From Halothiobacillus sp. (lineage in GTDB: Bacteria > Pseudomonadota > Gammaproteobacteria > Halothiobacillales > Halothiobacillaceae), in contig JAGXIF010000009.1 of NCBI GenBank assembly GCA_024635755.1, positions 1 through 37,553 on the forward strand: a DNA stretch of 37,553 nt. Direction: 5' to 3'. Positions 17,625-29,044 of this stretch are shown here, piece after piece. The notes under the pieces were generated by a model. It was not told where the DNA came from. It made no database searches and worked only from the letters and a program-made list of their open reading frames with translations. Position 1 is the first letter of the stretch. Every line of letters starts with the position of its first letter. Made by a program: the position numbers and the translations under genes.

Positions 17625-18279
17625 CTCGATTCCCGTTTTCTGTTCCTTGTGTATCCCGATCCATCCACGCCGGCCGCACGCCGAATCCCGCCAGTAATCG
17701 TCGGGTCGCGGCGAGCGGCAGCCCCACCACGGCGGTGCAATCGCCTGCCATTTCCTCGACAAAGCTGCCGGCTAGGCCCTGCAGCCCGTAGGCGCCGGCC
17801 TTGTCCCGCGGCTCGCCGGTGGCGACATAGGCCCGGATTGCGGCCGCATCGAGTTGGGCGAATCGCAGACGGCTGGCAACCAGCACTTCGTCGTGCCGCG
17901 CGCCATTGCCCACCACCACGGCCGTGACCACCTGGTGCCAGCGACCGCATAACGTGGCGAGCATGCGCTCGGCGTCACGGTCATCGACTGGCTTACCCAT
18001 GGGCCGGCCATCGGGGGCGATCACCAGCGTGTCGGCGGCCAGCAACACCACCCCCGGCGGCAGATCATCGGGCCGGGACAGAGTCGCCGCCAGTTTCGAT
18101 CGGGCCAGGCGCAAGGCGGCCGCCTCGGCGGGCTCCTGGGGGCGCAATGACTCGTCGACGGACGTGGCCGGCCGCAGTCGCCCGGCGATGGTGTAGCCCG
18201 CCTGTTCCAGCAGCGCCCGACGACGCGGCGAGCCGGTGGCAAGCCATAACGAGGGAGACGGCGTGGGCGTCGGTATCAT
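17617..18279 (-). CDS. Maf/YhdE-family nucleoside triphosphate pyrophosphatase
   Basis: 220 aa. Hydrolyses non-canonical or dTTP/UTP-type nucleotides to monophosphates (housecleaning). Motifs: LATGSPRRRALLEQAG (N-terminal loop), PATSVDES, LAADTLVIAPDGRPMGKP and the C-terminal KAGAYGLQGLAGSFVEEMAG with the conserved KAGAYG. The PATSVDE and TLV features fit the YhdE (dTTP/UTP) branch better than YceF, but I would not insist. It is upstream of rng and overlaps it, as in many gammaproteobacteria. A 13-bp tandem repeat lies just upstream. Confidence 0.93.
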   Translation of the reverse strand: MIPTPTPSPSLWLATGSPRRRALLEQAGYTIAGRLRPATSVDESLRPQEPAEAAALRLARSKLAATLSRPDDLPPGVVLLAADTLVIAPDGRPMGKPVDDRDAERMLATLCGRWHQVVTAVVVGNGARHDEVLVASRLRFAQLDAAAIRAYVATGEPRDKAGAYGLQGLAGSFVEEMAGDCTAVVGLPLAATRRLLAGFGVRPAWMDRDTQGTENGNRDE

Positions 18280-18309
18280 CGAGCCATCCTAACGTCTTGG
18301 ACCGACCGG

Positions 18310-18340
18310 CGAGCACGATGGACGAGCACGATGGACGAGC
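18310..18340. repeat. 13-bp tandem repeat upstream of maf
   Basis: The unit CGAGCACGATGGA occurs twice in tandem (18310-18322, 18323-18335) with a partial third copy. It lies 31 bp before the maf start codon, in the promoter/leader region. Slippage between copies could change spacing there. Confidence 0.8.
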
Positions 18341-18404
18341 CGATTCGCAGAAAGACAGACCGAGCGCCAAGCCTAGACCCGAGCAATGAACTCGGGGCAG
18401 GTCC

Positions 18405-18875
18405 TCAGTCGCGGTGATAGGGGTGGTTCTGGTGCAGCGACCAGGCGCGATAGAGCTGCTCGGCGACCAGCACGCGCACCAGCGGGTGCGGCAGCGTCAG
18501 TGCCGACAACCGCCATCGTTCATCGGCCCGTTGGCGCAGCGCGGCGCTCACCCCATCGGGGCCACCAATGATCAGGGCCACGTCGCGGCCGTCGACCAGC
18601 CAGTCGCCCAGCGACCCGGCCCATTGGCGCGTATCGCGATCCTTGCCGCGTTCGTCGAACAGGATCACCCATGCACCCGCGGGAATCGCCCGCTCGATAC
18701 GGTCCGCCTCGATGGCCTTGATCCGCTTGATGTCGGCGTTCTTGCCGCGAGGTGCCGCGGGAATCTCGGTCAGGCGCACCGGACAGCCGGCCGGCAGGCG
18801 CTTGAGATACGTCTGCGTGCCCTCTTCCGCCCAGCCGGGCAACTTGTGCCCCACCGTGATCAACTCGATCCGCAC
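18405..18875 (-). CDS. rlmH: 23S rRNA (pseudouridine1915-N3)-methyltransferase
   Basis: 156 aa. RlmH is a small SPOUT methyltransferase that uses SAM to methylate pseudouridine 1915 of 23S rRNA in the assembled ribosome. Motifs: MRIELITVGHKLPGW at the start, WVILFDERGKD, LIIGGPDGVS (SAM knot) and the C-terminal tail SLHQNHPYHRD, which is essentially invariant. It begins with GTG at 18875, three nt after the rsfS stop, so the two ribosome-related genes are coupled. Confidence 0.96.
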   Translation of the reverse strand: MRIELITVGHKLPGWAEEGTQTYLKRLPAGCPVRLTEIPAAPRGKNADIKRIKAIEADRIERAIPAGAWVILFDERGKDRDTRQWAGSLGDWLVDGRDVALIIGGPDGVSAALRQRADERWRLSALTLPHPLVRVLVAEQLYRAWSLHQNHPYHRD

Positions 18876-18878
18876 GTC

Positions 18879-19283
18879 TTAACTAGAGCTGCCTGCCGCG
18901 GGCGCCGACCAGAGTTTCTCCAACTGATACAGCGCGCGTGTCTCGGGCATCATCAGGTGCACCACCACGTCGATGAAGTCGACCAGCACCCACTCGGTCT
19001 GTGCCGAGTCTTCGCCCTCGACGTTGATGGCCCGCATGCCCTTTTCCTTCAACGCCTTGACCACCTCGTTGGCCATGGCCTTGAGATGGCGGTTGGAGGT
19101 CCCGGAGGCGAACACCATGTAGTCGGTGAAATTGCAGCGCTCGCGCACATCGAGCGTCACCAGGTCGACGGCCTTGATGCCATCGAGGGCCTCAACGGCA
19201 TACTCGAGGATCTCCTCGGCCGGCATCGGCGGGGTCTGCTCGACCGGTTGGTTGCGGATGGATGGCGGTTGTTTGGCAGTCAT
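18879..19283 (-). CDS. rsfS: Ribosomal silencing factor RsfS
   Basis: 134 aa. RsfS binds protein uL14 on the large subunit and blocks subunit joining in starvation. Core: AVEALDGIKAVDLVTLDV, FTDYMVFASGTSNRHLKAMANEV, WVLVDFIDVVVHLMMPETR and YQLEKLW. The family is usually about 105-115 aa; here about 19 polar residues precede the core, so a start at the internal Met20 (MPAEEI) is possible. It is followed directly by rlmH. Unlike the usual tight nadD-rsfS spacing, 190 bp separate it from nadD. Confidence 0.95.
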   Translation of the reverse strand: MTAKQPPSIRNQPVEQTPPMPAEEILEYAVEALDGIKAVDLVTLDVRERCNFTDYMVFASGTSNRHLKAMANEVVKALKEKGMRAINVEGEDSAQTEWVLVDFIDVVVHLMMPETRALYQLEKLWSAPAAGSSS

Positions 19284-19303
19284 CTAAAAAACCTGTTGGC
19301 AAG

Positions 19304-19319
19304 GCGGCCTTCCGGCCGC
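19304..19319. other. Stem-loop in the nadD-rsfS spacer
   Basis: The perfect dyad GCGGCC-TTCC-GGCCGC lies about 20 nt upstream of the rsfS start, inside an unusually long 190-bp spacer. There is no adjacent T-tract on the minus strand. It may attenuate read-through or mark an RNA processing site. I see no gene in the rest of the spacer. Confidence 0.4.
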
Positions 19320-19473
19320 GAAAATAATTGATTCGTCTGCGTGACCCGACACATCGTCGGGATCGAAATACGGACCCCTGCCGACGATTGAGACGCAACA
19401 TGCGCGGCTTGCCCCTGCCGGCCTGGCCAAAGGGAACATCTTGGTGCAATGGTCAGCCGATCCGTGTCGGGCG

Positions 19474-20079
19474 TCAACCGCGGGCAAAGTGGCGTACGAC
19501 CGGATCGGGGACCAGGTAGCGCAACGACCGGCCCTCCTCGACCATGGCACGCAACTCGGTCGCGGAGATGTCGAGCCGGGTGATCGCCACCGGCACGATG
19601 CGTCCCGGGGCGGCACGGGGCAGATCCTTGACCGGCGCACGACGCGCCTCCAGCCACTGCCGCGCCGTGCCCCGGGCCTCGGCCCCCGGTCGCGTGGCCA
19701 CGGCGATGTGGGCCAACTCGAGGATGCGGTCGACCTCGTGCCAGTCCGGCAGGCCGTTGAAGGCATCCATGCCCATCAGCAGCACCAGGGACTCGTCGGG
19801 GAACTCGGCGGCAAACTCGGCCAGGGTGTCACTGGTGTAGGACGGCCCCTCGCGACGATGCTCGCGGTCATCGAGCACGAAGGTCGGCTCCTCGATGATG
19901 GATTCGGCCACCAGGGCCAGGCGCGTCTCCGCGTCCAGCAACGGCTCGCCACGATGCGGCGGAATGGCCGCCGGCACCAAGTGCACCCGCTCGAGGGCGA
20001 GTGCCTCGGCCACCTCGGTGGCCAAGCGCAGATGACCGATATGGATGGGATCGAAGGTACCGCCGAAGATCCCGATCAT
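19474..20079 (-). CDS. nadD: Nicotinate-nucleotide adenylyltransferase
   Basis: 201 aa. NadD makes deamido-NAD from nicotinate mononucleotide and ATP. The N-terminal nucleotidyltransferase motif GIFGGTFDPIHIGHLRLA (HxGH) and the C-terminal ISATELRAMVEEGRSLRYLV (ISxTxxR) are both present, with LLMGMDAFNGLPDWHEVDRI between. Length is normal. It lies 16 bp downstream of proA on the same strand. Confidence 0.97.
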   Translation of the reverse strand: MIGIFGGTFDPIHIGHLRLATEVAEALALERVHLVPAAIPPHRGEPLLDAETRLALVAESIIEEPTFVLDDREHRREGPSYTSDTLAEFAAEFPDESLVLLMGMDAFNGLPDWHEVDRILELAHIAVATRPGAEARGTARQWLEARRAPVKDLPRAAPGRIVPVAITRLDISATELRAMVEEGRSLRYLVPDPVVRHFARG

Positions 20080-20095
20080 GCCTTGCTGCGCCGCA

Positions 20096-21364
20096 TTAGT
20101 GTCGTGTCTCGCCGTTGCCCAGCACGATGAACTTCTGCGAGGTCAGCCCCTCCAGGCCGACCGGGCCACGGGCGTGGATCTTGTCGGTGGAGATGCCGAT
20201 CTCCGCACCCAGCCCGTATTCCATACCGTCGGCGAAACGGGTCGAGGCGTTGATCATCACCGAGGCCGAGTCCACCTCGCGCAGGAAACGACGCGCGGTG
20301 GTGTAGTTCTCGGTGACGATCGAATCGGTGTGGTGCGAGCCATGCGTCTCGATATGCTCGATGGCCGCATCCAGCCCGTCGACCACGGCCACGGCCAGAA
20401 TCGGGCCGAGGTATTCCTCGTCCCAGTCGTCTGCGGTGGCCGGCGTCATCGAATCGACGATCGCCCGGCTGCGTTCACAGCCGCGCAGCTCGACGTCGAG
20501 TTCACCGAAGCGCCGGGCCAGGTCCGGCAGCACGGCCTCGGCCACGGATTGATCTACCAGCAGGGTCTCCATGGCATTGCAGACCCCGTAACGATGCGTC
20601 TTGGAGTTGATGGCGATCGCCCCGGCCTTTTCCAGGTCGGCATCGGCGTCGATATACACGTGACAGACGCCGTCGAGGTGCTTGATCACCGGCATGCGCG
20701 CCTCGCGGGAAACCAGCGCCACCAGCCCCTTGCCGCCGCGCGGGATGATCACGTCGATTGCCTCCGGGCTGTGCAGCATGGCCGTGACCGCCTCGCGGTC
20801 GGTGGTGCCGACAATCTGCACGGTCTCTGCCGGCAGGCCGGCACGCTCCAGCCCGCCCCGGATGCAGTCGGCCAGGGCCTGGTTGCTGTGGATCGCCTCG
20901 GAGCCGCCCCGCAGGATGGTGGCATTGCCGGATTTGAGGCAGAGTGCGGCGGCATCAATGGTCACGTTGGGCCGCGACTCGTAGATGATGCCGATCACGC
21001 CCAATGGCACGCGCATGCGCCCGACCTGGATGCCCGAGGGGCGGAACACCGTGTCGGTGATCTCGCCGACCGGGTCGGGCAGCGAGGCGATCTGGCGCAC
21101 GCCCTCGGCCATCTTCTCGATGCCGGCCGGCGTCAGGGCAAGGCGATCGAGCATGGCCTCGTCTAGGCCATTGGCGCGGCCGGCCTCGAGATCCTTGCCG
21201 TTGGCCGCCACCAGCGAGTCCGCCTGCGCGACCAATTGATCGGCGATAGCCAAAAGGGCAGCATTCTTGGCCCGGGTATCCACTCGCGCCAGCGCACGCG
21301 CCGACCGGCGGGCGGCCTGGCCCATTGCCTGAATGGTTTCTGTCACGGAAGGGATGCTAGCCAT
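20096..21364 (-). CDS. proA: Gamma-glutamyl phosphate reductase
   Basis: 422 aa. ProA reduces gamma-glutamyl phosphate to glutamate semialdehyde with NADPH in proline synthesis. Motifs: [60 protein letters not shown] (catalytic Cys) and [19 protein letters not shown]. The ATG at 21364 is chosen because GGAG lies 9 nt before it; the ATG at 21379 sits only one nt after that site. proB is not in the window. Confidence 0.97.
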   Translation of the reverse strand: MASIPSVTETIQAMGQAARRSARALARVDTRAKNAALLAIADQLVAQADSLVAANGKDLEAGRANGLDEAMLDRLALTPAGIEKMAEGVRQIASLPDPVGEITDTVFRPSGIQVGRMRVPLGVIGIIYESRPNVTIDAAALCLKSGNATILRGGSEAIHSNQALADCIRGGLERAGLPAETVQIVGTTDREAVTAMLHSPEAIDVIIPRGGKGLVALVSREARMPVIKHLDGVCHVYIDADADLEKAGAIAINSKTHRYGVCNAMETLLVDQSVAEAVLPDLARRFGELDVELRGCERSRAIVDSMTPATADDWDEEYLGPILAVAVVDGLDAAIEHIETHGSHHTDSIVTENYTTARRFLREVDSASVMINASTRFADGMEYGLGAEIGISTDKIHARGPVGLEGLTSQKFIVLGNGETRH

Positions 21365-21447
21365 GGATCCATTCTCCAATTCATTGCCTTGCCCGACGGT
21401 CGCAGTTCGCGGGTCGGGTTGTGCTGGTTTATCTGCTGGGGGCGATT

Positions 21448-22473
21448 CTACCGCCCGGGGCGGGAGGCGTGCAGCACCACCTGGTCTAGTAGTGCCCAGA
21501 CGCGCCCACCGCCGGCATCCGACGTGCAGCCGTCACCCAGCCCCTTGATGCAGCGGTCGACCTCGGCGCAGCCGGCCAGCAGCCGCTGCCAGCTCGATGC
21601 CGGCATGGCGCGCGCCCGCGCCTGGTAGCGGCGGGCCAGAAACGCGGGGATGCGGGTTTTCTTGAAGCCGTCCTGGTCGTTATTGGAGAGGGCGACCAGC
21701 GCCCGCAGGTCCCGAGCGATCACCCACAGGATCAACAGCGGTTCGGTGCCCTCCCCGCGTAACCGCGACAACAGGTACAGCCCGCGCTGACGGTCAGCCT
21801 CGAGGATGGCATCACTCAACGCGAAAGTATCCAGTCGCGACTGGTTAGCCAGCCCCTGGGCGACGCGCGCGGCATCGATCGGCCCGTCGAAATCCTGCAA
21901 GGCCAGCTTCTCTATTTCCTGGGCGGCGGCGAGCAGATTGCCCTCGACCCGCCCGGCGATCAGTTCGGCGGCCTCGCGTTCGAGCGTCACGCCCTGACGC
22001 GAGGCACGCTGGCTGATCCATTGCGGCAGCCGGGCCAACGGCACGTCGTTGAACCGCACCGCCAGCCCCGCCGCGGCAAGCTTCTTGAACCAGACACTTT
22101 TCTGCAGGGCGTTGTCCAGCCGCGGCAGGCTGATGAGCCAGACGTCCGACTCGCCCCCGGCCGCTACCCGGTCGGCGAGCGCGGTCAGCGCCTTGCTGCC
22201 GGCCCGCCCCGGCTTGGCGGTGGGAATGCGCAGGTCGATGATCCGGCGCGAGGCGAACAGCGACAGACTCGCCCCCTGGCTTTCCAGGCTGCCCCAGTCG
22301 AATTTGGCATCCACCTCGAAACGTAGGCGCTCATCGCAACCCTCGGCGCGCGCCTTGGCAACGATGGCATCACGGGCCTCCTGGACCAGCAGCGGCTGGT
22401 CGCCCCCCAGCACGTAGAGCGGCTCCAGCCCGCGGGCCAGGCGCTGGTCGAATTCCTGTGGCTTGGCGAGCAC
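21448..22473 (-). CDS. holA: DNA polymerase III, delta subunit
   Basis: 341 aa. HolA opens the beta clamp in the clamp-loader complex. Seen: [20 protein letters not shown] at the N-terminus, [49 protein letters not shown] and [13 protein letters not shown]. The order leuS-lptE-holA is standard for gammaproteobacteria. The start is GTG at 22473 with GAGG five nt upstream, six bp after the lptE stop. Confidence 0.94.
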   Translation of the reverse strand: MLAKPQEFDQRLARGLEPLYVLGGDQPLLVQEARDAIVAKARAEGCDERLRFEVDAKFDWGSLESQGASLSLFASRRIIDLRIPTAKPGRAGSKALTALADRVAAGGESDVWLISLPRLDNALQKSVWFKKLAAAGLAVRFNDVPLARLPQWISQRASRQGVTLEREAAELIAGRVEGNLLAAAQEIEKLALQDFDGPIDAARVAQGLANQSRLDTFALSDAILEADRQRGLYLLSRLRGEGTEPLLILWVIARDLRALVALSNNDQDGFKKTRIPAFLARRYQARARAMPASSWQRLLAGCAEVDRCIKGLGDGCTSDAGGGRVWALLDQVVLHASRPGR

Positions 22474-22479
22474 GCGACC

Positions 22480-23030
22480 TCAGCGCCCGTCGCCCGGCAC
22501 GATGAGCGTATCCGGATCGATGGGGGCGAGCATGCGATAGAACAGGAGCTGTCCGATCAGTTCGCCCAGCTCCCGCCGGATCTGCCCCTCGTTGCTCGAC
22601 GAGGCCAGCACGCCGGTCGGGTCGTAATTGTAGTTGCGGGCCTGGCTGATGCGATCCGACGGAGTACGGCTGCCGTCGAGCAAGGCGATGTGGTAGCGCA
22701 ATTCGTGGCGCAGCTCGTATTGGCGCACGTCCGCGGTGGGGTCGACCACCGAGGCTCGCTTCTCGATGCGATCGTTCTCCACCACTAGCCGTGCGGTGGC
22801 CTCACGCCGGTCGGCGACCAGTTCGGCATCCGCGTTGGCGAATTCGGCGGCCAGCGAGCGGTAGACATGGCTGGAGCGGGATAGCCCGGTGACGTAGACC
22901 TTCTGGAAGCTCGGATCGAGTTCGGTCACCCCTCGCAGGTGATAGCCACAACCGGCCACGGAAACGGCCACCACGGCCACCGTCAGGGCCGTCATCCAGC
23001 GGGGAACCCAGCTCATCCGATACATGCTCA

Positions 23031-23031
<1 letters not shown>
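22480..23031 (-). CDS. lptE: LPS-assembly lipoprotein LptE
   Basis: 183 aa. LptE plugs the LptD barrel that inserts LPS in the outer membrane. The N-terminus has a short basic head, a hydrophobic stretch and a lipobox ending VAGC (Cys28), followed by GYHLRG, the conserved start of mature LptE. The tail includes YNYDPTGVLASSSNEGQIRRE and LIGQLLFYRML. The start overlaps the leuS stop by one base (TAATG), so translation is coupled. It works in the same route as MsbA and LpxK of this window. Confidence 0.94.
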
Positions 23032-25508
<2,477 letters not shown>

Positions 25509-25579
25509 CTAAGGGGTCTACCTTGGGGTGCGTTGTTGCTTGCCCGACTGGCAAGAAGGCCTGCAATCGGCCACGATAG

Positions 25580-25852
25580 GGGAACCTCTGAACAAATGCG
25601 ATATCACTCTGGCTTGGCGAGCCGTTCGTAATCAAGGCGCGGCGTCGCTGGCGTGCCGGTGGCCACGTCAAGACGGCGCAACGCCGAGCACGGGCGGCTG
25701 GCTCGCCAAGCCCCGCAGAGCGGCTCTTGAGCCGAGCATCTGCGGCGTTGCCGTCCTTGGTAAAGGGAATCACCCTTCCACGGCGGACGAGCGCCTTGCA
25801 TCTGCCCGGCTCAAGATGCGCAGAGCGGTATCGCATTTGCTCAGAGGTTCCC
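25580..25852. mobile_element. MITE-like element with 32-bp terminal inverted repeats
   Basis: Left end 25580-25611 (begins GGGAACCTCTGAACAAATGC) and right end 25821-25852 are inverted repeats matching at 29 of 32 positions by hand alignment. Inside, a perfect 13-bp inverted pair GGCTTGGCGAGCC (25611-25623) / GGCTCGCCAAGCC (25700-25712) adds a nested stem. There is no credible coding sequence, so the 273-bp unit looks like a non-autonomous element mobilised by a transposase encoded elsewhere. I found no clear target-site duplication at the edges. The family is not assigned; the ends resemble IS5-type termini only loosely. Confidence 0.7.
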
Positions 25853-25879
25853 TGAAGGCGACTAGAATACCGAAAGGAA

Positions 25880-26036
25880 AGGACCTCTGCACAAATCGGA
25901 CGCCGGCCCGGGATTACCCGCGAGGCTCGGCGGCGAGGCACACCACCCCGATGGGCACCTCGCCGGTCAGCGGGCGGCGATACCCTGGGCGATGTTCATC
26001 TCAGAAGCAGCATGACAAGGCGCGATGCAGAGGTGC
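25880..26036. repeat. Degenerate related repeat ends
   Basis: A second, weaker pair of ends follows the MITE-like element: AGGACCTCTGCACAAATC at 25880-25897 and, in inverse orientation, GATGCAGAGGTGCC near 26023-26036. They share the ACCTCTG(C/A)AC core with the element at 25580. This may be a decayed older copy. It lies just before the zinc-ribbon gene and may contain its promoter. Confidence 0.4.
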
Positions 26037-26079
26037 CGATTCAACACGCATCAACCGAATTCCAACGGAGACCACGCGA

Positions 26080-26598
26080 ATGTCCGACAAACCGCATCAG
26101 GACCACGAGCACAGCGAAACCTACGAGGCATTGCGCCACGGCTACTATCAGCTTCTCGAGCGCGTCTATGCTCGCTTGCTCGACGAAACTGGCGATCAAC
26201 CCGCCGACCGAAAGCGCCTGGCCGAGCTCGCCGAGGAAGAGTCCCGAACCCTGGACCAGGAGGGCTTGCGCGAGGAAATCGTCGAGGCGGTCAAGGATGA
26301 CCTGGAGCATACCCGCGAAGCGCTGGCCTCCGGCGGGCAAGGCGTGCGCGAGACCCTGCACGACTGGGCGGGCGATATCGGCGCCAAGCTGCTATCCATC
26401 GCCGATCACACCGATGTGACCTTGGAGCAGATCCGCCTCGACGCCGAGCGCCATCGTCCCCGCGAGTGGGTGGCCGGGCACATCACCAGCCCCAAGCGCC
26501 TCAAGTGCGTGGATTGCGGGGCAATCCTGCACCACGACACCTTCGGCCCGCTCCCCAAGTGCCCCGAGTGCGGTGGGCAGTCGTTCCGCCGCGCCTGA
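26080..26598 (+). CDS. Zinc-ribbon-containing protein (DUF1451-like)
   Basis: 172 aa. A helical, acidic N-terminal part (YQLLERVYARLLDE, then EEIVEAVKDDLEHTREALAS) precedes a C-terminal four-Cys zinc ribbon LKCVDCGAILHHDTFGPLPK and CPECGG. This architecture matches the DUF1451 zinc-ribbon proteins of gammaproteobacteria, whose function is unknown. Soluble. The ATG at 26080 has GGAG about 10 nt upstream; longer frames run through the repeat element and were rejected. It is the last gene before the direct repeat that bounds the RuBisCO module. Confidence 0.88.
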   Translation: MSDKPHQDHEHSETYEALRHGYYQLLERVYARLLDETGDQPADRKRLAELAEEESRTLDQEGLREEIVEAVKDDLEHTREALASGGQGVRETLHDWAGDIGAKLLSIADHTDVTLEQIRLDAERHRPREWVAGHITSPKRLKCVDCGAILHHDTFGPLPKCPECGGQSFRRA

Positions 26599-26618
26599 CG
26601 ACACCCGGCTGCCCCCCA

Positions 26619-26735
26619 AAGGGCGGCTCAGCGCCGACTGAACAACCGCGGATTGGCGTGAAGAAACGCGGCTATCCACTGCTCGAGAAACGACTTGCCT
26701 ACCGCCACCCTGAGATAGCCGTAGCCCAGCACGGC
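26619..26735. repeat. Direct repeat, left copy, flanking the RuBisCO module
   Basis: 117 bp, same orientation as 32893-33009, 110 of 117 positions identical by hand alignment and no gaps. It covers the 3' end of the membrane-protein gene found intact at 32902-33564. The two copies bracket cbbO, cbbQ, cbbM, cbbR and a glycosyltransferase remnant. Confidence 0.9.
26628..26735 (-). pseudogene. 3' fragment of the DUF2238-like membrane protein gene
   Basis: The fragment still reads in frame for the last 35 residues and stop: AVLGYGYLRVAVGKSFLEQW, then IAAFLHANPRLFSRR. The intact gene at 32902-33564 has the same end with S to N and V to A changes. Four of the six differing codons are synonymous, suggesting that the two copies diverged as functional genes before this one was truncated. 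The rest of the gene is absent; cbbO begins its stop codon 31 bp further on. Confidence 0.85.
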
Positions 26736-26766
26736 TATCTACCACACGCGCCCATGTGCCCGAATA

Positions 26767-29037
26767 TCAGCCGGTGATCTGCATAAACAGCCGTGGCAGC
26801 GCCTCGGGCAGGCGCTCGATGCGGTCAAGGATCGTGTAGTGGTGGCCGAATATCTCGCGCACGTAGGCATCCGCCCGCGGGTCGAGGTGGATGCAGTAGG
26901 TGAACACGCCTTCGGCATCCAACTCCTTGACCGCCTGGCGGGCATCGGCCGTCAGGCGGTGGGGGTCGCGCACGTCCACATCGTGGGGCTCACCGTCGGT
27001 CAGTACCAGCAGCAACTTCTTGTCGCTGTCTCGATGGGCGAGAAAGTGCCCAGCGTGGCGCAAAGCCGCTCCCATGCGGGTGGACAGGCCCGCCTCAACG
27101 ACGGCCAGGCGGGCCTTCACCTCCATTCCCCAGTGCTCGTCGAAACCCTTGATGTGGCGGTAGCGGACCTCGTGACGGGTGTTGGAGTCGAATCCGGCGA
27201 TGGCCAAGGGGTCGCCCAAGGCTTCCACGGCCTCGGCGAGCAGGGAGACCGCCTCTTGGCTGAGCTCCAGGATCGTCTGGCTCGACCCCTCGGGCTGCTC
27301 AGCGATGGAGGCCGACAGGTCCACCAGCAACGAGACGCTGATGTCGCGCTCGGCGTGCCGGTGGCTCATGTTGATGCGCGGGTCAGGCTCGACTCCGCTC
27401 CGTCGGTCGATCATGGCGCGAATGGCCACGTCCAGATCGAGCTCAGCGCCCTCCTCCTGGTAGCGGATCCGCTCCCGGTTCTGGGGTTTCAGGAGGTCTA
27501 CGAGCTGGCGGAGCTGCCGGGAAATCCCCTCATGCTTTTCCAGCAGACGGTCGACGTGATCCGGCTGCCCGGCGGGATGCAGGGCATCGAAGACGCTGAC
27601 CCAGTCCGGGCGGTAAAGCCCGCCCTCCGAATCCCATTCGGGATAGAGCCGCGGCGGCAGGGCGTAGTCTCGGCCCGGTTCCTCGGCCTGGCTGGAACGG
27701 GCCTCCCGGTCGAACAGCTCCTCCTCGTCGCCTTCCTCGATGAACCGCCAGAGATGGCGGTTGTCGTCGCGGAATTCCACCCGCTCGGGCGGGAACCAGA
27801 CCTCGGCGAAGGCATCCGACGGCCGGCGGCTGCGGGCCATGAATCCCACCCCGAGCTCGACCATGTCCGCCGTTCGCGTGTCGCCCTCACGCATCCGCTG
27901 GTGGAAGCGCTCGGTGAACGCGTTCACCTCCGGGTCGGCGTAACCGTGATCCCGGGGATCGAGCAGGGCGAGGGAGAGCATCATCAGGCGGTGATTCACG
28001 CAGGACTGGCGCGTCCCATCGCAGTCGTCCTCCGCCACCCGGGGATGCAGGGCATGGAAAATCCGGCACAGACCCGGATAGCGTTCCATCGCCAGGTATT
28101 CCACCCGGGCATCCTCGAAGACCTCCATGGCCAGGCGCTGCATGGGGCTGTAGTTGTCGGCGACGATCGTCCCGCTCCACTCCAGGTGCGCCATCATGTG
28201 GGCGAGCAACGCACGGTAGCGGTCGATGCCGGGAATGCCGTCGTGATCGTCGAAGAGGTCCGGCAGCCGCAGGCCATGCTCGTCGAAGTACGGCCGCTGG
28301 GGCGTCTCGCTGTCAAGCGTCGGGTACGGCACCAGGGGCTCGTCGACCGCCCACAGGGCCTGCAGGTAGTAGCCCAGCCGGCGCTCGTTGTCGGCCAGCA
28401 GGGTCCCGTGCCGCTCGCGCTGGAGCATGGTGCGACTGTCCGCCGACTTCAGGGTAAAGTAGGCCTTCTGGGCATCCGGGTCGTTGGCATGCGCCCGGGC
28501 GCCGAAGCGTGCCCAGTTGGCCAGCCCCGCCAGATTGAGCCAGGCCAGCACCCGGGGCGCGGTCTCGAAGAAGCGATCCAGCACCGGGCTGGGATGGATG
28601 GCATGGTGCCCGTGGATCGACGGCGTGGTCTCGCGCATGATCTCCAGGCCGAGATCGAGGAAACCCTGCATGGCCTCCCCGCATTCCAGCCGCCGGGCCA
28701 CCGGCAGCATGGACTGCAGGAACGGCACCACTGCCGGGGCGTTGGTGGACGTGGCCAGCTTGTAGGCATAGTGGGCCAGGTCGCCGATCATGGCCTCACC
28801 CACCAGCGCGACGGTATCCGGCCCCTCCTCCAAATAGATCAGTACCGACTCGACGCCCTGCCCCATCATGCACAGCAGATTGGCGCCCTGGAGGAAGTCG
28901 TCCATGGCCTTGTCCGAGCCCAGCTTCTCCAGGGCATTGCTCAGGCAGGGATCGAAGATCTCCCGGGCCTGGTCGAAGCCGCACTTGAAGCGGTCGCGAT
29001 AGTCCTCGCGGGTGGATTCGAAGGGCATGCGTGCCAT
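26767..29037 (-). CDS. cbbO: RuBisCO activase subunit CbbO (VWA domain)
   Basis: 756 aa. CbbO is the adaptor of the CbbQ-CbbO activase: it docks on RuBisCO while the CbbQ ring uses ATP to pull inhibitory sugar phosphates from the active site. The long helical N-terminal part (about 1-560) is the CbbO-specific region; a von Willebrand A domain fills about 565-750, with the metal (MIDAS) motif DLSAS (D573-S577), a STRMGAALRHAGH segment and LVLTDGEPHD. The start is ATG 29037 (or 29028), 7 bp after cbbQ. Paired with form II cbbM, this is the CbbQ2/CbbO2 type. Confidence 0.94.
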   Translation of the reverse strand: MARMPFESTREDYRDRFKCGFDQAREIFDPCLSNALEKLGSDKAMDDFLQGANLLCMMGQGVESVLIYLEEGPDTVALVGEAMIGDLAHYAYKLATSTNAPAVVPFLQSMLPVARRLECGEAMQGFLDLGLEIMRETTPSIHGHHAIHPSPVLDRFFETAPRVLAWLNLAGLANWARFGARAHANDPDAQKAYFTLKSADSRTMLQRERHGTLLADNERRLGYYLQALWAVDEPLVPYPTLDSETPQRPYFDEHGLRLPDLFDDHDGIPGIDRYRALLAHMMAHLEWSGTIVADNYSPMQRLAMEVFEDARVEYLAMERYPGLCRIFHALHPRVAEDDCDGTRQSCVNHRLMMLSLALLDPRDHGYADPEVNAFTERFHQRMREGDTRTADMVELGVGFMARSRRPSDAFAEVWFPPERVEFRDDNRHLWRFIEEGDEEELFDREARSSQAEEPGRDYALPPRLYPEWDSEGGLYRPDWVSVFDALHPAGQPDHVDRLLEKHEGISRQLRQLVDLLKPQNRERIRYQEEGAELDLDVAIRAMIDRRSGVEPDPRINMSHRHAERDISVSLLVDLSASIAEQPEGSSQTILELSQEAVSLLAEAVEALGDPLAIAGFDSNTRHEVRYRHIKGFDEHWGMEVKARLAVVEAGLSTRMGAALRHAGHFLAHRDSDKKLLLVLTDGEPHDVDVRDPHRLTADARQAVKELDAEGVFTYCIHLDPRADAYVREIFGHHYTILDRIERLPEALPRLFMQITG

Positions 29038-29044
29038 CCCCGGC

